Below, one piece after another: positions 24,013 to 24,879 of a DNA stretch of 24,879 bases. The DNA is taken from positions 1 to 24,879 of the forward strand of contig CAZTJA010000044.1 in assembly GCA_964613745.1 (NCBI GenBank). Direction: 5' to 3'. This DNA comes from CAZTJA01 sp964613745 (GTDB lineage: Bacteria > Desulfobacterota > Desulfomonilia > Desulfomonilales > Desulfomonilaceae). Each line of letters begins with the position of its first letter. Position 1 is the stretch's first letter. The notes beneath the pieces were generated by a model, which saw only the letters and a list, made by a program, of their open reading frames with translations, ran no database searches and was not told the origin of the DNA. A program made the translations under genes and the position numbers.

Positions 24013-24656
24013 GCGAAAATTTCTCGCAACTTTCCGAAGTAAGTACGATTGAAGTCTGTCATAATGGCTTGAGGTAAAGTGAAAATAGGACCAGGACCGG
24101 CTGTATTGACTTCCAGCATATCTTTGAGGAATTGTTCTGAAGCATTATCCAGCAAGATCCTCATTCTGTTTATATCAACCGCCATGTAGTTTTCCCCGAT
24201 TTTAAAGCCTGTTTTGGGACATGAAACTACACGATCTTGAATTTTCTGAGGCGTTCCATAAAGCCGGCAAGTTACCGGTCTGTGCTCATACAATACACAA
24301 TTGTGATCTTCCTTAAATGGACACGGAAGCCGTAGTTTAGAAGCCGTTTCCAGAGCATGGTCCGGTTCTTTTTGGTTTGTGCCTGCCAGCACATCCAGAG
24401 CATCCCGAAAGAGAGGTTCGCTTTGGGCGATTCTGTCAAGCACTCTCTTTTTTATTGAATCCGGAGCGCAGCGATGAAACATTCCGTTGATGTAGAATGC
24501 TTCTATAAAGGACAAACGGAATAATACCGAGCAGCAATCGTCGCAGCCGGAAGAACACGGCATCAAATGACCGTGAGATGATTTTATCTTAGCAAAAAGC
24601 TCATCGGTTTGGGCAAGTAGTTCAATGTGGTTCTCGATATGTTCTTGTAGCGTCAT
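24009..24656 (-). CDS. YkgJ-family cysteine-cluster protein
   Basis: A 215-residue protein with a metal-binding cysteine pattern: PCSSGCDDCC near the N-terminus, then LPCPFKEDHNCVLYEHRPVTCRLYG. This CxxxCxxCC ... CPF ... C ... RPxxCR arrangement defines the YkgJ/CxxCxxCC family, thought to bind an iron-sulfur or zinc centre; the biochemical role is mostly unknown. The start is the ATG at 24656 (MTLQEHIENHIELL), 6 bases after AGGA. The longer frame to 24713 has no ribosome site. Its stop overlaps the start of the methyltransferase gene, so the two form a small operon. It could be involved in modification or maturation of the methyltransferase target, but that is guesswork. Confidence 0.85.
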   Translation of the reverse strand: MTLQEHIENHIELLAQTDELFAKIKSSHGHLMPCSSGCDDCCSVLFRLSFIEAFYINGMFHRCAPDSIKKRVLDRIAQSEPLFRDALDVLAGTNQKEPDHALETASKLRLPCPFKEDHNCVLYEHRPVTCRLYGTPQKIQDRVVSCPKTGFKIGENYMAVDINRMRILLDNASEQFLKDMLEVNTAGPGPIFTLPQAIMTDFNRTYFGKLREIFA

Positions 24657-24816
24657 GTAATATCCTGGAAGAATTTTCTCCCATAGAATAGGCCGGCTAC
24701 GAAAGGAAAACAAGATTTGGTGACGTAAAAAAACATAAAATCAACAGGATAGGCTGCAAACGATACGGCGCATCATTACTGCTGGTTCGGTGATTAGTGA
24801 ATTTGGATTACAAGAT

Positions 24817-24879
24817 TTACTCCGACATCCGCAGAAGTCGCTCTCGGCCTTCAGCATAGCGGACCAAAGCTGCGAGTGC
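24817..24879 (-). CDS. Possible C-terminal end of a further minus-strand gene, cut by the window edge
   Basis: On the reverse strand the last bases read ALAALVRYAEGRERLLRMSE and then TAA (24817-24819). The composition is that of an amphipathic helix at a protein end, and the direction agrees with the neighbouring genes. With only 20 residues nothing can be said of function, and it may be chance. The 160 bases between this stop and the YkgJ-type gene (24657-24816) show nothing else clear. Confidence 0.3.
   Translation of the reverse strand, partial: ALAALVRYAEGRERLLRMSE

Noticed and set aside
1..24879. Defence system, prophage, insertion sequence or CRISPR array
   Set aside because: No transposase, integrase, direct-repeat array or defence gene is visible; all genes fit ordinary metabolism, envelope and DNA maintenance functions.

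Overview
The window looks like chromosome from a mesophilic sulfate-reducing bacterium of the Desulfobacterota. The deciding evidence is a complete dsrA-dsrB-dsrD operon at the right, with the siroheme/[4Fe-4S] and ferredoxin cysteines in place, and two DsrN/CbiA-type amidases divergent to it. The other genes (mfd, surA-like, mreB, MCE/Mla transporter, glgC, dinG, HU) are ordinary Gram-negative housekeeping genes. Base composition is moderate and even. There is no sign of IS elements, phage, CRISPR, tRNA or rRNA. The exact genus cannot be read from the sequence.

Layout. 1-1401: an HU-type nucleoid protein (minus, cut at the window start) behind a near-consensus promoter, a divergent 75-residue orphan protein, and a TPR/YfgM-like membrane protein (minus). 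1727-7782 (plus): mfd, a SurA-like periplasmic parvulin and mreB. 7799-20199 (minus): twelve kilobases of genes in one direction. In transcription order these are an unrecognised 374-residue protein with kinase-like features, two tandem DsrN/CbiA paralogues, a DinG-type helicase, a STAS-MlaE fusion permease, MlaF ATPase, MlaD/MCE protein, an auxiliary lipoprotein, a receiver-only response regulator, glgC and an alpha/beta hydrolase. Several of these overlap by 4 to 14 bases. 20200-20623: a divergent control region. 20624-23358 (plus): dsrABD with a strong intrinsic terminator. 23341-24656 (minus): a short PrmA-like methyltransferase and a YkgJ-type cysteine-cluster protein. The last bases may hold the end of another minus-strand gene.

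How the parts work together. DsrAB reduces sulfite using siroheme, DsrD is its activator, and the DsrN-type amidases probably amidate the siroheme carboxylates. The divergent control region would let enzyme and cofactor-tailoring genes respond together. The Mla-type genes form a phospholipid transport system between the membranes. glgC begins glycogen synthesis and is translationally coupled to a receiver protein.

Points most worth a second look: (i) the 210-base dsrA leader carries a perfect 10-base long-range helix, nested hairpins with mutually exclusive partners and a U-tract, which looks like an undescribed leader RNA or attenuator; (ii) dinG has no ATG, GTG or TTG start ahead of its conserved N-terminus, but has a GGAGG exactly 7 bases before an in-frame ATC; (iii) there are two intact DsrN-like amidases instead of one; (iv) the 374-residue partner gene is unknown; (v) the PrmA homologue lacks its substrate-recognition domain.
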